This document shows, one piece after another, positions 16,616 to 23,298 of a stretch of 64,000 bases of DNA. Both the position numbers and the translations under genes were made by a program. Under the pieces are notes generated by a model. The model searched no databases. It was not told where the DNA came from and saw only the letters and a list, made by a program, of their open reading frames with translations. Location of the stretch: contig NC_014734.1 of assembly GCF_000183135.1 (NCBI RefSeq), positions 3,596,001-3,660,000 on the forward strand, read 5' to 3'. Within the stretch, counting starts at the first letter, position 1. Each line of letters starts with the position of its first letter. Origin of the DNA: Paludibacter propionicigenes WB4. Lineage in GTDB: Bacteria; Bacteroidota; Bacteroidia; Bacteroidales; Paludibacteraceae.

Positions 16616-16656
16616 CCGCTAGCGCGTATTTGCAATTCGCGCTAAAATTTATTGTT
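16616..16656. repeat. Dispersed repeat copy 2 (CCGCTAGCGC type)
   Basis: CCGCTAGCGCGTATTTGCAA continues as TTCGCGCTAAAATTTATTGTT. AGCGCG and CGCGCT form a perfect hairpin. It begins 24 bases after the restriction gene stop. Confidence 0.65.
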
Positions 16657-16689
16657 CTTCCGAACAACACATCGAGTATGAATAGGATG

Positions 16690-16714
16690 TAAGCGCAAGC
16701 TAAATCGGGGTGAG
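16690..16714. repeat. Short repeat AAGCGCAAGCTAAAT, copy A
   Basis: The segment AAGCGCAAGCTAAAT is followed by CGGGGTGAGG. A related copy, CAGCGCAAGCTAAAT followed by TGGCGCGGGG, lies at 17804-17828. Both are in non-coding gaps. Confidence 0.5.
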
Positions 16715-16801
16715 GGAGGTGGAATTGAATTATCAATGTATAAGAGAAGTATGTGCAATTACGCATATATGGGTGCTAGCAATTATTAAAAAACAATAAG
16801 A

Positions 16802-17242
16802 ATGATAATCAGACGAGCTACAATAGATGATATTAATGAATTAGCAAAACTTTTTGCTGATTATAGAGTTTTTTATGGACAGGATTTTGAATATATAAAA
16901 TCTATTCACTTTTTGAAACAACGGTTCGACAAAAAAGACAGTGTAATTTTTATTGCTACCGACAATGACAAGTTTTTAGGTTTCACCCAACTTTATCCTT
17001 CGTTCACATCAATCGGAATGCAGGGGATTTGGATTTTAAATGACTTGTTTGTGAATGACAAATACCGTAAACATGGCGTTGCTCAAACATTGATTGACCA
17101 TGTTCTAACATTCAGTAAAGAAACCAATAGAAAAAAAGTAATCCTATCTACGGCATACGGTAATGAAAAAGCACAGCAGCTATATGAAAAATTAGGTTTC
17201 AAAAGGACCGAATTTTATAATTACGAAAAACTTACTTTATGA
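16802..17242 (+). CDS. GNAT family N-acetyltransferase
   Basis: The 146-residue protein is a compact GNAT acetyltransferase that would transfer acetyl from acetyl-CoA to an amine. The acetyl-CoA-binding region is IWILNDLFVNDKYRKHGVAQTLIDHVLTF (about 76-104) with the pyrophosphate loop RKHGVA, followed by LSTAYGNEKAQQLYEKLGFKRTEFY, the typical beta5/beta6 end. The substrate cannot be read from sequence. The stop overlaps the start of the AhpD-like gene (ATGA), so the two are translationally coupled. Confidence 0.9.
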   Translation: MIIRRATIDDINELAKLFADYRVFYGQDFEYIKSIHFLKQRFDKKDSVIFIATDNDKFLGFTQLYPSFTSIGMQGIWILNDLFVNDKYRKHGVAQTLIDHVLTFSKETNRKKVILSTAYGNEKAQQLYEKLGFKRTEFYNYEKLTL

Positions 17243-17682
17243 CAATGAAACAACGGATCAATATAAAACGACTTGAACCAAAAGCGTATGAAGTATTGTA
17301 TGCCATGGAAAAATACTTATCTGCAACAGATTTAAGCATACAACTTCGAGAACTTATAAAAGTCCGAGTATCTCAAATAAACAAATGTGCTTTTTGTATT
17401 GAAATGCACACGAAAGACGCAAGAAAGGAGGGTGAAACAGAACAAAGACTTTATGCTTTATCTGCATGGGAAGAAAGTCCGCTTTTTACAGACGAAGAAA
17501 AAGCAGTTCTGGCTATGGTTGAAGAAATAACTAAGATTTTTGAGCACGGAGTGAGTGACAGAACATTTCAAAACATTCAAAATTATTTTACTGACAATCA
17601 AATTGCTCAAATAATAATAGCCATTAATCAAATGAATTTTTGGAATAGAATAGCTGTATCAACAAAGATGTTTCATCCCTAG
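17239..17682 (+). CDS. Carboxymuconolactone decarboxylase/AhpD-like protein
   Basis: The 147-residue all-helical protein has the AhpD-type active site CAFCIEMHTKDARKEG (CxxC plus His), where the two cysteines act as a peroxidase or disulfide-reduction centre. Later helices (LSAWEESPLFTDEEKAVLAMVEEITKI) match the family. It overlaps the upstream GNAT gene by 4 bases; a second Met two codons later is an alternative start. GNAT plus AhpD-like pairing is common in small stress cassettes, but the substrate is unknown. Confidence 0.9.
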   Translation: MTMKQRINIKRLEPKAYEVLYAMEKYLSATDLSIQLRELIKVRVSQINKCAFCIEMHTKDARKEGETEQRLYALSAWEESPLFTDEEKAVLAMVEEITKIFEHGVSDRTFQNIQNYFTDNQIAQIIIAINQMNFWNRIAVSTKMFHP

Positions 17683-17803
17683 GTTTGAGAAAAAACGGTT
17701 GATAACAGACGCCTCGCTCTCGCAAGTTTGCACCTTCAGCGTTGCTTTGAAAAGGCAAATCATTATTGTTATATCGAACAAGACAGCGATTGAACCACAG
17801 GTC

Positions 17804-17828
17804 AGCGCAAGCTAAATTGGCGCGGGGA
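17804..17828. repeat. Short repeat AAGCGCAAGCTAAAT, copy B
   Basis: Matches copy A at 16690-16714 with a few changes. The surrounding gap 17683-17918 has no supported gene. Confidence 0.5.
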
Positions 17829-17918
17829 GTAACCGCCAATGCCCATAGACTCAGTTTTTAGGGGTTGGTATCTACTGGATACGAGTAAAGAATAAATAAC
17901 TTGGAAAAAATAAAATAT

Positions 17919-18554
17919 ATGACAGGAATAGTACATTTCGAGACATTTTTATTGGCTGGTATATTGTTGAACTTAACACCGGGCAATGACACCATTTTCA
18001 TTTTGACAAAAAGTATTGGACAAGGGAAAAAAGCCGGAATTATTTCTACTTTAGGAATTGCGACCGGAAGCGTTGGTCATACTATTCTTGCAGCATTTGG
18101 ACTTTCCATAATTATTGCTAAGTCAATATTGATCTTCAACTTAATTAAATATCTTGGAGCTGCATATCTTTTCTACATGGGCTATAAAATGCTGACAAAT
18201 AGAACTCAACTTAATACTGACGGAATAATAGAGACTAAATCAGTCAACTATTTGAAGATTTACAGAGACGGTTTCATTACGAACATTTTAAACCCTAAAG
18301 TTGCACTTTTCTTCATTGCATTTCTTCCTCAATTTATCGACCCGACATTTAGAAATACAGTTTTTCCATTTCTGCTACTTGGGACAACATTTATAACAAC
18401 CGGAACAATTTGGTGTTTGATTTTAGCGGTTTTCGCCTCAAGCATTTTCGCGAAATTGAAAAGCAACAGAAAGGTGTCGACTTATATAAACAAAATTTGC
18501 GGACTAACATTAATTGGACTTGGAATAAAAGTTGCTTTGATTGACCGGAAATAA
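17919..18554 (+). CDS. LysE/RhtB family amino-acid exporter
   Basis: From the ATG at 17919 the protein has 211 residues; a TTG six codons earlier is less likely. It is an inner-membrane exporter with about six hydrophobic segments. The LysE/RhtB signature NLTPGNDTIFILTKSIGQGKKAGI follows the first helix, and GAAYLFYMGYKM and NPKVALFFIAFLPQF are characteristic. Members export amino acids or related metabolites by proton exchange. The substrate is unknown. It stands alone, and a dispersed repeat begins just after the stop. Confidence 0.93.
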   Translation: MTGIVHFETFLLAGILLNLTPGNDTIFILTKSIGQGKKAGIISTLGIATGSVGHTILAAFGLSIIIAKSILIFNLIKYLGAAYLFYMGYKMLTNRTQLNTDGIIETKSVNYLKIYRDGFITNILNPKVALFFIAFLPQFIDPTFRNTVFPFLLLGTTFITTGTIWCLILAVFASSIFAKLKSNRKVSTYINKICGLTLIGLGIKVALIDRK

Positions 18555-18560
18555 ACTGCC

Positions 18561-18600
18561 TGCTAGTGCGGATTTGTAATCGATGCTAATAGTTATTGTT
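18561..18600. repeat. Dispersed repeat copy 3 (TGCTAGTGCG type)
   Basis: TGCTAGTGCGGATTTGTAAT continues as CGATGCTAATAGTTATTGTT. It aligns with copies 1 and 2 (GATTTGTAAT shared with copy 1, TTATTGTT with copy 2) and begins 6 bases after the LysE stop. Confidence 0.6.
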
Positions 18601-18718
18601 TTACGGTACAATACAGCGAATGGGAATAGGAGGGAAGCAGGGAGAGAAACGAAAGAAGTGGCAACAATTAAATGAAACAGAATTAATAAATTAGTAATAA
18701 CCAATAAAATTTAGCACT

Positions 18719-19288
18719 ATGTATTTATTTTTTGATACTGAGACAACGGGATTACCTCGGGACTGGAAAGCTCCGGTTAGTGACTTGAATAATTGGCCAC
18801 GATTGGTTCAGTTAGCCTATTTATTCTTTGATAGCAATGGAAATAAAATTGCTGGAGGTGACTTTATTATTAAACCGGAAGGCTTTACTATACCAACTGA
18901 AGCATCCCGAATTCACGGAATTACAACAGAAAGAGCTAACCAAGAAGGTAAACCAATTCAAACAGTTTTGAGAGACTTTCAATCTATGATTAATGAGGCT
19001 CAATATCTTGTTGCGCACAATATGAGCTTTGACGAGAAAATTGTTGGAGCTGAATTCTTGAGGAATAATATGCCTGATAGCATAGCTCCTAAAAGAAAAA
19101 TATGTACAATGCAAAGTACGACTAATTTTTGTGCTATTAATGGTCCGTATGGATACAAATGGCCTAAATTATCAGAATTGCATTACAAACTTTTCAAAAC
19201 AGATTTTGAAGAAGCACATAATGCCGCAGCAGATATCCATGCCACTGCAAGGTGCTTTTGGGAATTGAGAAGACTAGGGAAGATATAA
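18719..19288 (+). CDS. 3'-5' exonuclease, DnaQ/DEDDh type
   Basis: The 189-residue protein is a stand-alone DEDDh exonuclease. It has FFDTETTGLP (Asp6, Glu8), AHNMSFDEKI (third acidic residue) and the HNAAADIHATA segment with the catalytic His and final Asp. Such enzymes trim 3' ends of DNA or RNA using two metal ions. There is no polymerase domain and no neighbouring polymerase, so it acts in repair, turnover or defence rather than as a dedicated proofreading subunit; the exact substrate is unknown. Confidence 0.9.
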   Translation: MYLFFDTETTGLPRDWKAPVSDLNNWPRLVQLAYLFFDSNGNKIAGGDFIIKPEGFTIPTEASRIHGITTERANQEGKPIQTVLRDFQSMINEAQYLVAHNMSFDEKIVGAEFLRNNMPDSIAPKRKICTMQSTTNFCAINGPYGYKWPKLSELHYKLFKTDFEEAHNAAADIHATARCFWELRRLGKI

Positions 19289-19397
19289 ATTCTCTCTTGA
19301 TTTTAGATTATTCAATTCTATGTAGGAGAATATCTGTTACGTTTATTTGATAGATATTCAGTGCTATATACTCAATTCAGAACCTTATCAATATATT

Positions 19398-20450
19398 ATG
19401 AGATACACACTTTTTGCAGAAATTAATCTGCTTGACACATTTTTCGATTCACTGCGTGAGAGTTATGCTGAGTTTAATGATTGGTTTGCGCGCAAAGCTG
19501 CCGAAGGGGAATCGGCTTATATTTTGCCAAACCGTCGTGGTGGCTTGGATGCCTTCTTGTATTTAAAAATTGAAAATGATGTTGTAACAGATGTCGAGCC
19601 AAATTTGCCAGAAGGAATAAAAGTGAAAGTTGGCACATTGAAAGTAAATGCTCATGGAACACGGCTTGGAGAACGACTGGTGAAAAAGATATTTGACTTT
19701 GCAGTTGTAAACAATGCCGATTCTGTATATGTAACTGTCTTTGATGAACATGAAGCGTTAATTGAGTTGTTGTGTAGATATGGATTTGAAAAATATGGGA
19801 TCAAGGTTACAGCCAATGGAGCAGAACATGTATTAGTGAAAAATATGCGATTAATCAGAGATAATATTCTGAAGGATTACCCATTGATTGACGTTCGGGG
19901 GCGCAATAAATTTGCGTTATCAATTTATCCCGCGTTTCACACCCGATTATTTCCCGACTCAATTTTGAATAATGAACACTACGATATTATTACAGATATT
20001 TCTCCGACTAACAGTATCCATAAAACATATATCTGTTATATGGGAGATGTGATAAATCTTCATGCAAATGATATTGTGTTAATCTATCGGACAACTGATG
20101 GTAAAGGATCCGCAAGGTTCAGAAGTGTAATTACATCTATCTGTGTGGTACAAGAAGTTTTGACGCGGAGAAGCTTTGAGAACGAAGATCACTACGTAGA
20201 ATATTGCCGCAGAAATAGTATCTTTGCAGAAGCTGATTTAAGGCAATGGTACAGAAGAAGTGGTAATTTATTTGTTATTAAAATGACCTATAATGCTGCT
20301 TTCAGGAGACGAGTTACAAATGGAACTCTTATTGATACTGTTGGATTAAATCCGAATTACTGGGGATTCTTTAGAGTCACGGATGAACAATTTAATCAAA
20401 TAATTAATTTAGGGGGAGTGTATGAAAATCTTATTGTCGATAAAGCCTGA
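19398..20450 (+). CDS. GNAT-fold protein with PUA-like C-terminal domain
   Basis: From ATG 19398 the protein has 350 residues (an in-frame start at 19347 would add 17 residues without family support). Residues about 1-160 look like a GNAT acetyltransferase: VKVGTLKVNAHGTRLGERLVKKIF gives the acetyl-CoA loop and LIELLCRYGFEKYGIK the terminal strand-helix. Residues about 200-345 (TYICYMGDVINLHANDIVLIYRTTDG...RFRSVITSICVVQEV) resemble a PUA/EVE-like barrel used for binding modified nucleic acids. Its last 29 bases overlap the ASCH-domain gene. The pair may modify and sense RNA or control translation; this is inference. Confidence 0.75.
   Translation: MRYTLFAEINLLDTFFDSLRESYAEFNDWFARKAAEGESAYILPNRRGGLDAFLYLKIENDVVTDVEPNLPEGIKVKVGTLKVNAHGTRLGERLVKKIFDFAVVNNADSVYVTVFDEHEALIELLCRYGFEKYGIKVTANGAEHVLVKNMRLIRDNILKDYPLIDVRGRNKFALSIYPAFHTRLFPDSILNNEHYDIITDISPTNSIHKTYICYMGDVINLHANDIVLIYRTTDGKGSARFRSVITSICVVQEVLTRRSFENEDHYVEYCRRNSIFAEADLRQWYRRSGNLFVIKMTYNAAFRRRVTNGTLIDTVGLNPNYWGFFRVTDEQFNQIINLGGVYENLIVDKA
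20412..20418 (+). promoter_or_regulatory. Strong Shine-Dalgarno for the ASCH gene
   Basis: GGGGGAG lies 3 bases before the ATG at 20422, inside the end of the upstream gene. Purine-rich sites like this are uncommon in Bacteroidota and support internal initiation at the overlapping start. Confidence 0.5.
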
Positions 20451-20790
20451 ATATGCAAACAAGATATTCGATGGAACGAAAAAATATGAATTCAGAAAAA
20501 CAATTTTCAAAGATTCAACTGTAAATACTGTAATTGTTTATGCTTCATCACCGGTGCAACGAGTGATTGGTGAATTTACTATTGATAGTGTGATTTCAGA
20601 AAAGACAGAAGACTTATGGGCGATGACCAGAGAGTTTTCAGGTATTACTAAAGCTTTTTTTGATGAGTATTTTGCATTGAAAGATGTTGGTCATGCAATT
20701 AAAATAAGAGAAACAAAAAAATACAAAGAACCCAGACGTCTTGTGGACTATAATATAGATTTTGCACCACAATCGTTTGTCTATTTATAA
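20422..20790 (+). CDS. ASCH domain protein
   Basis: The 122-residue protein fits the ASCH fold (PUA superfamily, COG4933-like). The opening MKILLSIKPEYANKIFDGTKKYEFRK is the family hallmark 'lLSIkPeyA..I..G.K.yEfRk'. The later strands VNTVIVYASSPVQRVIGEFTID and the YKEPRRLVDYNIDFAPQSFVYL end are also typical. ASCH proteins bind RNA or modified nucleosides; some are ribonucleases or amidohydrolases. It overlaps the upstream GNAT/PUA gene by 29 bases, so the two are co-expressed. Confidence 0.88.
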   Translation: MKILLSIKPEYANKIFDGTKKYEFRKTIFKDSTVNTVIVYASSPVQRVIGEFTIDSVISEKTEDLWAMTREFSGITKAFFDEYFALKDVGHAIKIRETKKYKEPRRLVDYNIDFAPQSFVYL

Positions 20791-20798
20791 GAAATCTT

Positions 20799-20954
20799 AT
20801 GTCAATTTGGCGAGTACTTTTATGCATTTTGTTTCCACCCTTATCGATATTGGATAAAGGTTGCGGGTCGGTGTTGCTGGTGCTGCTGCTTACGCTGGCG
20901 GGCTGGGTGCCGGGAGCCATTGCTGCACTGATTATTAATACACGGAGAAAATAG
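20799..20954 (+). CDS. Pmp3/YqaE family small membrane peptide
   Basis: A 51-residue frame, MSIWRVLLCILFPPLSILDK followed by GCGSVLLVLLLTLAGWVPGAIAALIINTRRK, matches the Pmp3/YqaE family (PF01679): first helix with FPPL, a short polar turn, a second helix with GWVPGxIxA, and a basic end. These proteolipids lie in the inner membrane and are linked to salt or stress tolerance in other organisms. It begins 8 bases after the ASCH stop, so may be co-transcribed. Its shortness makes it easy to miss, but the family match is full length. Confidence 0.85.
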   Translation: MSIWRVLLCILFPPLSILDKGCGSVLLVLLLTLAGWVPGAIAALIINTRRK

Positions 20955-20990
20955 AGCGGATTTGACTTTGTTGATTTTCAATTCCGGTTT

Positions 20991-21335
20991 TTAGGAGAAG
21001 TGCAACATAATTCTGTCGCGGTCTTCGTTTTCTTTGTCGTTTTTGTGATACAGTTCCACCAATACGATTTTGCTCTCCTGCGGGTAATGTGCGTATATCA
21101 ATCGGAGTCCGGAATTCACCCCGCGTCCTTTCATCGATTTACAGGCTATTTTCTTTACTTTAATAATGCAGGTTGAAGTACCAAGATTATCTATTCGGAA
21201 GCTAAACGGAGGTCTTTCGTCGGGGGTCACAGTAAGCACACGCTTCACAATGGCTAAGTCATCGTTGAGTGTTCTGTATTTTTTCAGCAGACTTTTCAGA
21301 TCCTTTTTAAATTCGCTTAACTCCTCGAATATCAT
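20991..21335 (-). CDS. RelE/HigB-like toxin paired with Panacea antitoxin
   Basis: The 114-residue basic protein has the RelE/ParE-superfamily outline: an N-terminal helical pair (FEELSEFKKDLKSLLKKYRTL), then strands with IIKVKKIACKSMKGRGVNSGLRLIYAHY, IVLVELYHKND and a short tail. Arg/Lys residues on the core strands fit ribosome-dependent mRNA cleavage by RelE-like toxins. Its start overlaps the stop of the HTH-Panacea gene by 4 bases (ATGA), with the antitoxin gene first. Toxin action is inferred from family and context. Confidence 0.85.
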   Translation of the reverse strand: MIFEELSEFKKDLKSLLKKYRTLNDDLAIVKRVLTVTPDERPPFSFRIDNLGTSTCIIKVKKIACKSMKGRGVNSGLRLIYAHYPQESKIVLVELYHKNDKENEDRDRIMLHFS

Positions 21336-22132
21336 GGCTCCTGTATGTCTTCGTTATAGTTTCGTACCGAGTAGGGGGTATCTCTGTAGAAAACCAGTTC
21401 GTAATTAATCTCTTCACCATCGTTCGATGCAAGCCATGGCATATCTTTATGCGAATAATTGCTTATTGCTGATGCCGACCAATCGCTCATTTGTTCTATC
21501 ACCCGGTCGATAATTTCTTTTTCGCTAGCCTTTAAATTTGTAAGATCGGCCTTTACCAACGGGATATAGCGTGTCTGCGGAAATCCGTGATATTCTGACT
21601 TAAACCGTTTGATTTTATCCTGTTCTATCATTTGGTGAATAATAGATTCCAGTTTTTGAGGCACCGGACCGTAAGGAAGTTTGCGGTACTTCGCTCCGGT
21701 TAAATGTTCTTCGTAAAGCTCGTAGTAATTAAAGTCGGAAAAATAAAGCAATTTATAAAGCACTGTTTCTCCCACGTTGGGCTTCCCGGCACATTTTTCG
21801 AGAATGTAGAGCAGTACATTTTTAAATTTATCCAATTGCAGGGTTGGTACTGAAATACGCTCGGATATTTCTTTCGGCATGGCCGTTTCGTGCTTCAGTT
21901 CATGTTTACTGTTGAAATTTTCGGACATAATATCATCCAGCGAAAATCCTAACACGGTGGCTAACTTTTGCATTTCGAGTATGCCTATATTTCTGTTGCC
22001 AAGTTCAACCTGTGCCAGCGATGGACGGGAAAATCCTATACTTTTGGCCAGTTCTTCCTGCGAGAGTCCTTTTGTTTTGCGGAGTTCGGTTATTCTTTGT
22101 CCGATTTGTTTTTGCGACAGGGTATTATTCAT
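21332..22132 (-). CDS. HTH-Panacea antitoxin (Xre HTH + DUF4065/SocA-like)
   Basis: The 266-residue protein joins an Xre-type helix-turn-helix (about residues 8-64; IGQRITELRKTKGLSQEELAKSIGFSRPSLAQVELG) to a Panacea domain (DUF4065, about 112-235), shown by GETVLYKLLYFSDFNYYELYEE and KYRKLPYGPVPQKLESIIHQM. Panacea proteins were described as versatile antitoxins that neutralise many unrelated toxins; this one is coupled with a RelE-like toxin. The HTH would bind the two 21-bp operators at 22217-22260 and repress the operon. Confidence 0.9.
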   Translation of the reverse strand: MNNTLSQKQIGQRITELRKTKGLSQEELAKSIGFSRPSLAQVELGNRNIGILEMQKLATVLGFSLDDIMSENFNSKHELKHETAMPKEISERISVPTLQLDKFKNVLLYILEKCAGKPNVGETVLYKLLYFSDFNYYELYEEHLTGAKYRKLPYGPVPQKLESIIHQMIEQDKIKRFKSEYHGFPQTRYIPLVKADLTNLKASEKEIIDRVIEQMSDWSASAISNYSHKDMPWLASNDGEEINYELVFYRDTPYSVRNYNEDIQEP

Positions 22133-22205
22133 AGGACTTATTCAATTAATATAATTAGAAGAAACATAGAGTAGTACGCAGTATTTACTCACTTCTTAAA
22201 CACCA

Positions 22206-22213
22206 CAAAAGTA
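22206..22213 (-). promoter_or_regulatory. -7 element of the Panacea-RelE operon
   Basis: Read on the minus strand it is TACTTTTG, matching TAnnTTTG, 73 bases upstream of the start. The first operator starts only 4 bases upstream of it, so repressor binding would cover the promoter. Confidence 0.65.
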
Positions 22214-22216
22214 CAA

Positions 22217-22260
22217 ATTGTTTTGATATAAAACAATTATTTGTTGTTAAATAAAACAAT
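22217..22260. promoter_or_regulatory. Two tandem operators for the Panacea HTH protein
   Basis: Operator 1 (22217-22237) is ATTGTTTT-N5-AAAACAAT, a perfect 8-bp palindrome. Operator 2 (22240-22260) is TTTGTTGT-N5-AAAACAAT, nearly the same. They are two bases apart and overlap the likely -33 region. Confidence 0.75.
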
Positions 22261-22270
22261 TGGTTGTTCT

Positions 22271-23113
22271 CTAGTTGGATATTTCTTCCAGCCTCAGTGT
22301 TTTTCCTACTTTATGTTTGTGGTATTGAGCTTCGATGGTGCAGCACTCGGTGTAGGTGTCGTGCTCAAAGAACAGAATCTGGTGGCGGGCAGCAGCTTCG
22401 TCCAGCAGGGTTTTCTTTTCTTCCATAGCGGTAAGCGGGTCGGTGTCGTAAGCCGAAATCCAAGCCAGCGGCACATTGGCTGCCAGAGGAATAACATCGC
22501 CCACGTATACAAGCGTTTGGCTGCCGTAGTGGATGTAGCTCACCAGTTGCCCCACGGTGTGCCCGTTGAAAATGCGGATTTCCACTTCCGGGCAGATAAA
22601 CCGGTTTTCGGTTACCAGTTCCAGTTTGCCGGCTTCCTGCACGGGTAGCATGTTTTCGGGGAAGTAGGAGTCTCCTTCGCGGACGTTGGGGTTCAGAAAG
22701 TTGTTCCATTGCGTCGCGCCCACCCAGTGAGTGGCATTGGGGAAAACCAGTTCCACAGCCGATTTGTCCGCATTGTAGCGCGTGGTTCCGCCGCAGTGGT
22801 CGAAGTGCAGATGCGTAAACACCACGTCGGTAATATCGGCGCAAGTGTAGCCCAACCGGGCCAGTTCCGTGTCGAAACTGATCACTTCTTTGAACCCGTA
22901 ATACTTCAGATAGTTTAGTTGTTTGTCACCGGTGCCTGTGTCAATCAATATGCGCTTCAGTCCGGTGTCAATAAGCAAACAGCGCATGGACAGGCTGCAA
23001 TAGTTTTCGTCATCGCAGGGGTAACGTTTTTTCCAGACTTTCTTAGGCACTACGCCAAACACAGCGCCACCATCCACATGAAAGTTGCCGGCTTCAATTT
23101 TGTATAATTTCAT
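22271..23113 (-). CDS. MBL-fold metallo-hydrolase
   Basis: The 280-residue protein has the metallo-beta-lactamase fold signature HLHFDHCGG, the earlier CLLIDTGLKRILIDTGTGD, the later FNGHTVGQLVSYIH (third His) and GDVIPL (bridging Asp), enough for a two-metal site. It resembles the lactonase/quorum-quenching branch in layout, but the substrate cannot be named. Its stop is just beyond the Panacea operators, and it runs divergently from mpl. Codon use is more GC-rich than that of the neighbouring accessory genes, in keeping with a core chromosomal gene. Confidence 0.9.
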   Translation of the reverse strand: MKLYKIEAGNFHVDGGAVFGVVPKKVWKKRYPCDDENYCSLSMRCLLIDTGLKRILIDTGTGDKQLNYLKYYGFKEVISFDTELARLGYTCADITDVVFTHLHFDHCGGTTRYNADKSAVELVFPNATHWVGATQWNNFLNPNVREGDSYFPENMLPVQEAGKLELVTENRFICPEVEIRIFNGHTVGQLVSYIHYGSQTLVYVGDVIPLAANVPLAWISAYDTDPLTAMEEKKTLLDEAAARHQILFFEHDTYTECCTIEAQYHKHKVGKTLRLEEISN

Positions 23114-23236
23114 TTTTTTACGAGTTAAGCAGTGATAAATTGTGTCAGATACGAAGGTATAAAGTAAAAAAATGTAAACATCGTCTGTTTTTACTTTACA
23201 AACTTTATGATCTTCTAAACTTGACGAACTTTTTAC

Positions 23237-23244
23237 TACATTTG
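23237..23244 (+). promoter_or_regulatory. Probable -7 element of mpl
   Basis: TACATTTG matches TAnnTTTG, 54 bases upstream of the ATG at 23299, and supports that start over an upstream in-frame start. Confidence 0.6.
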
Positions 23245-23298
23245 TCTTCCGATAGAATTTCTGACAAAAATAAGCAAATTCATTTATCTTTCAATCGT

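Noticed and set aside
16593-16801. A small gene between the restriction enzyme and the GNAT gene
   Set aside because: The frames cross the dispersed repeats and have no protein-like pattern.
22365-22844. A long 159-codon minus-strand frame inside the MBL hydrolase gene
   Set aside because: It is an out-of-frame shadow in GC-richer DNA: Arg/Gly/Pro-rich with no family pattern, while the MBL frame has all metal motifs.
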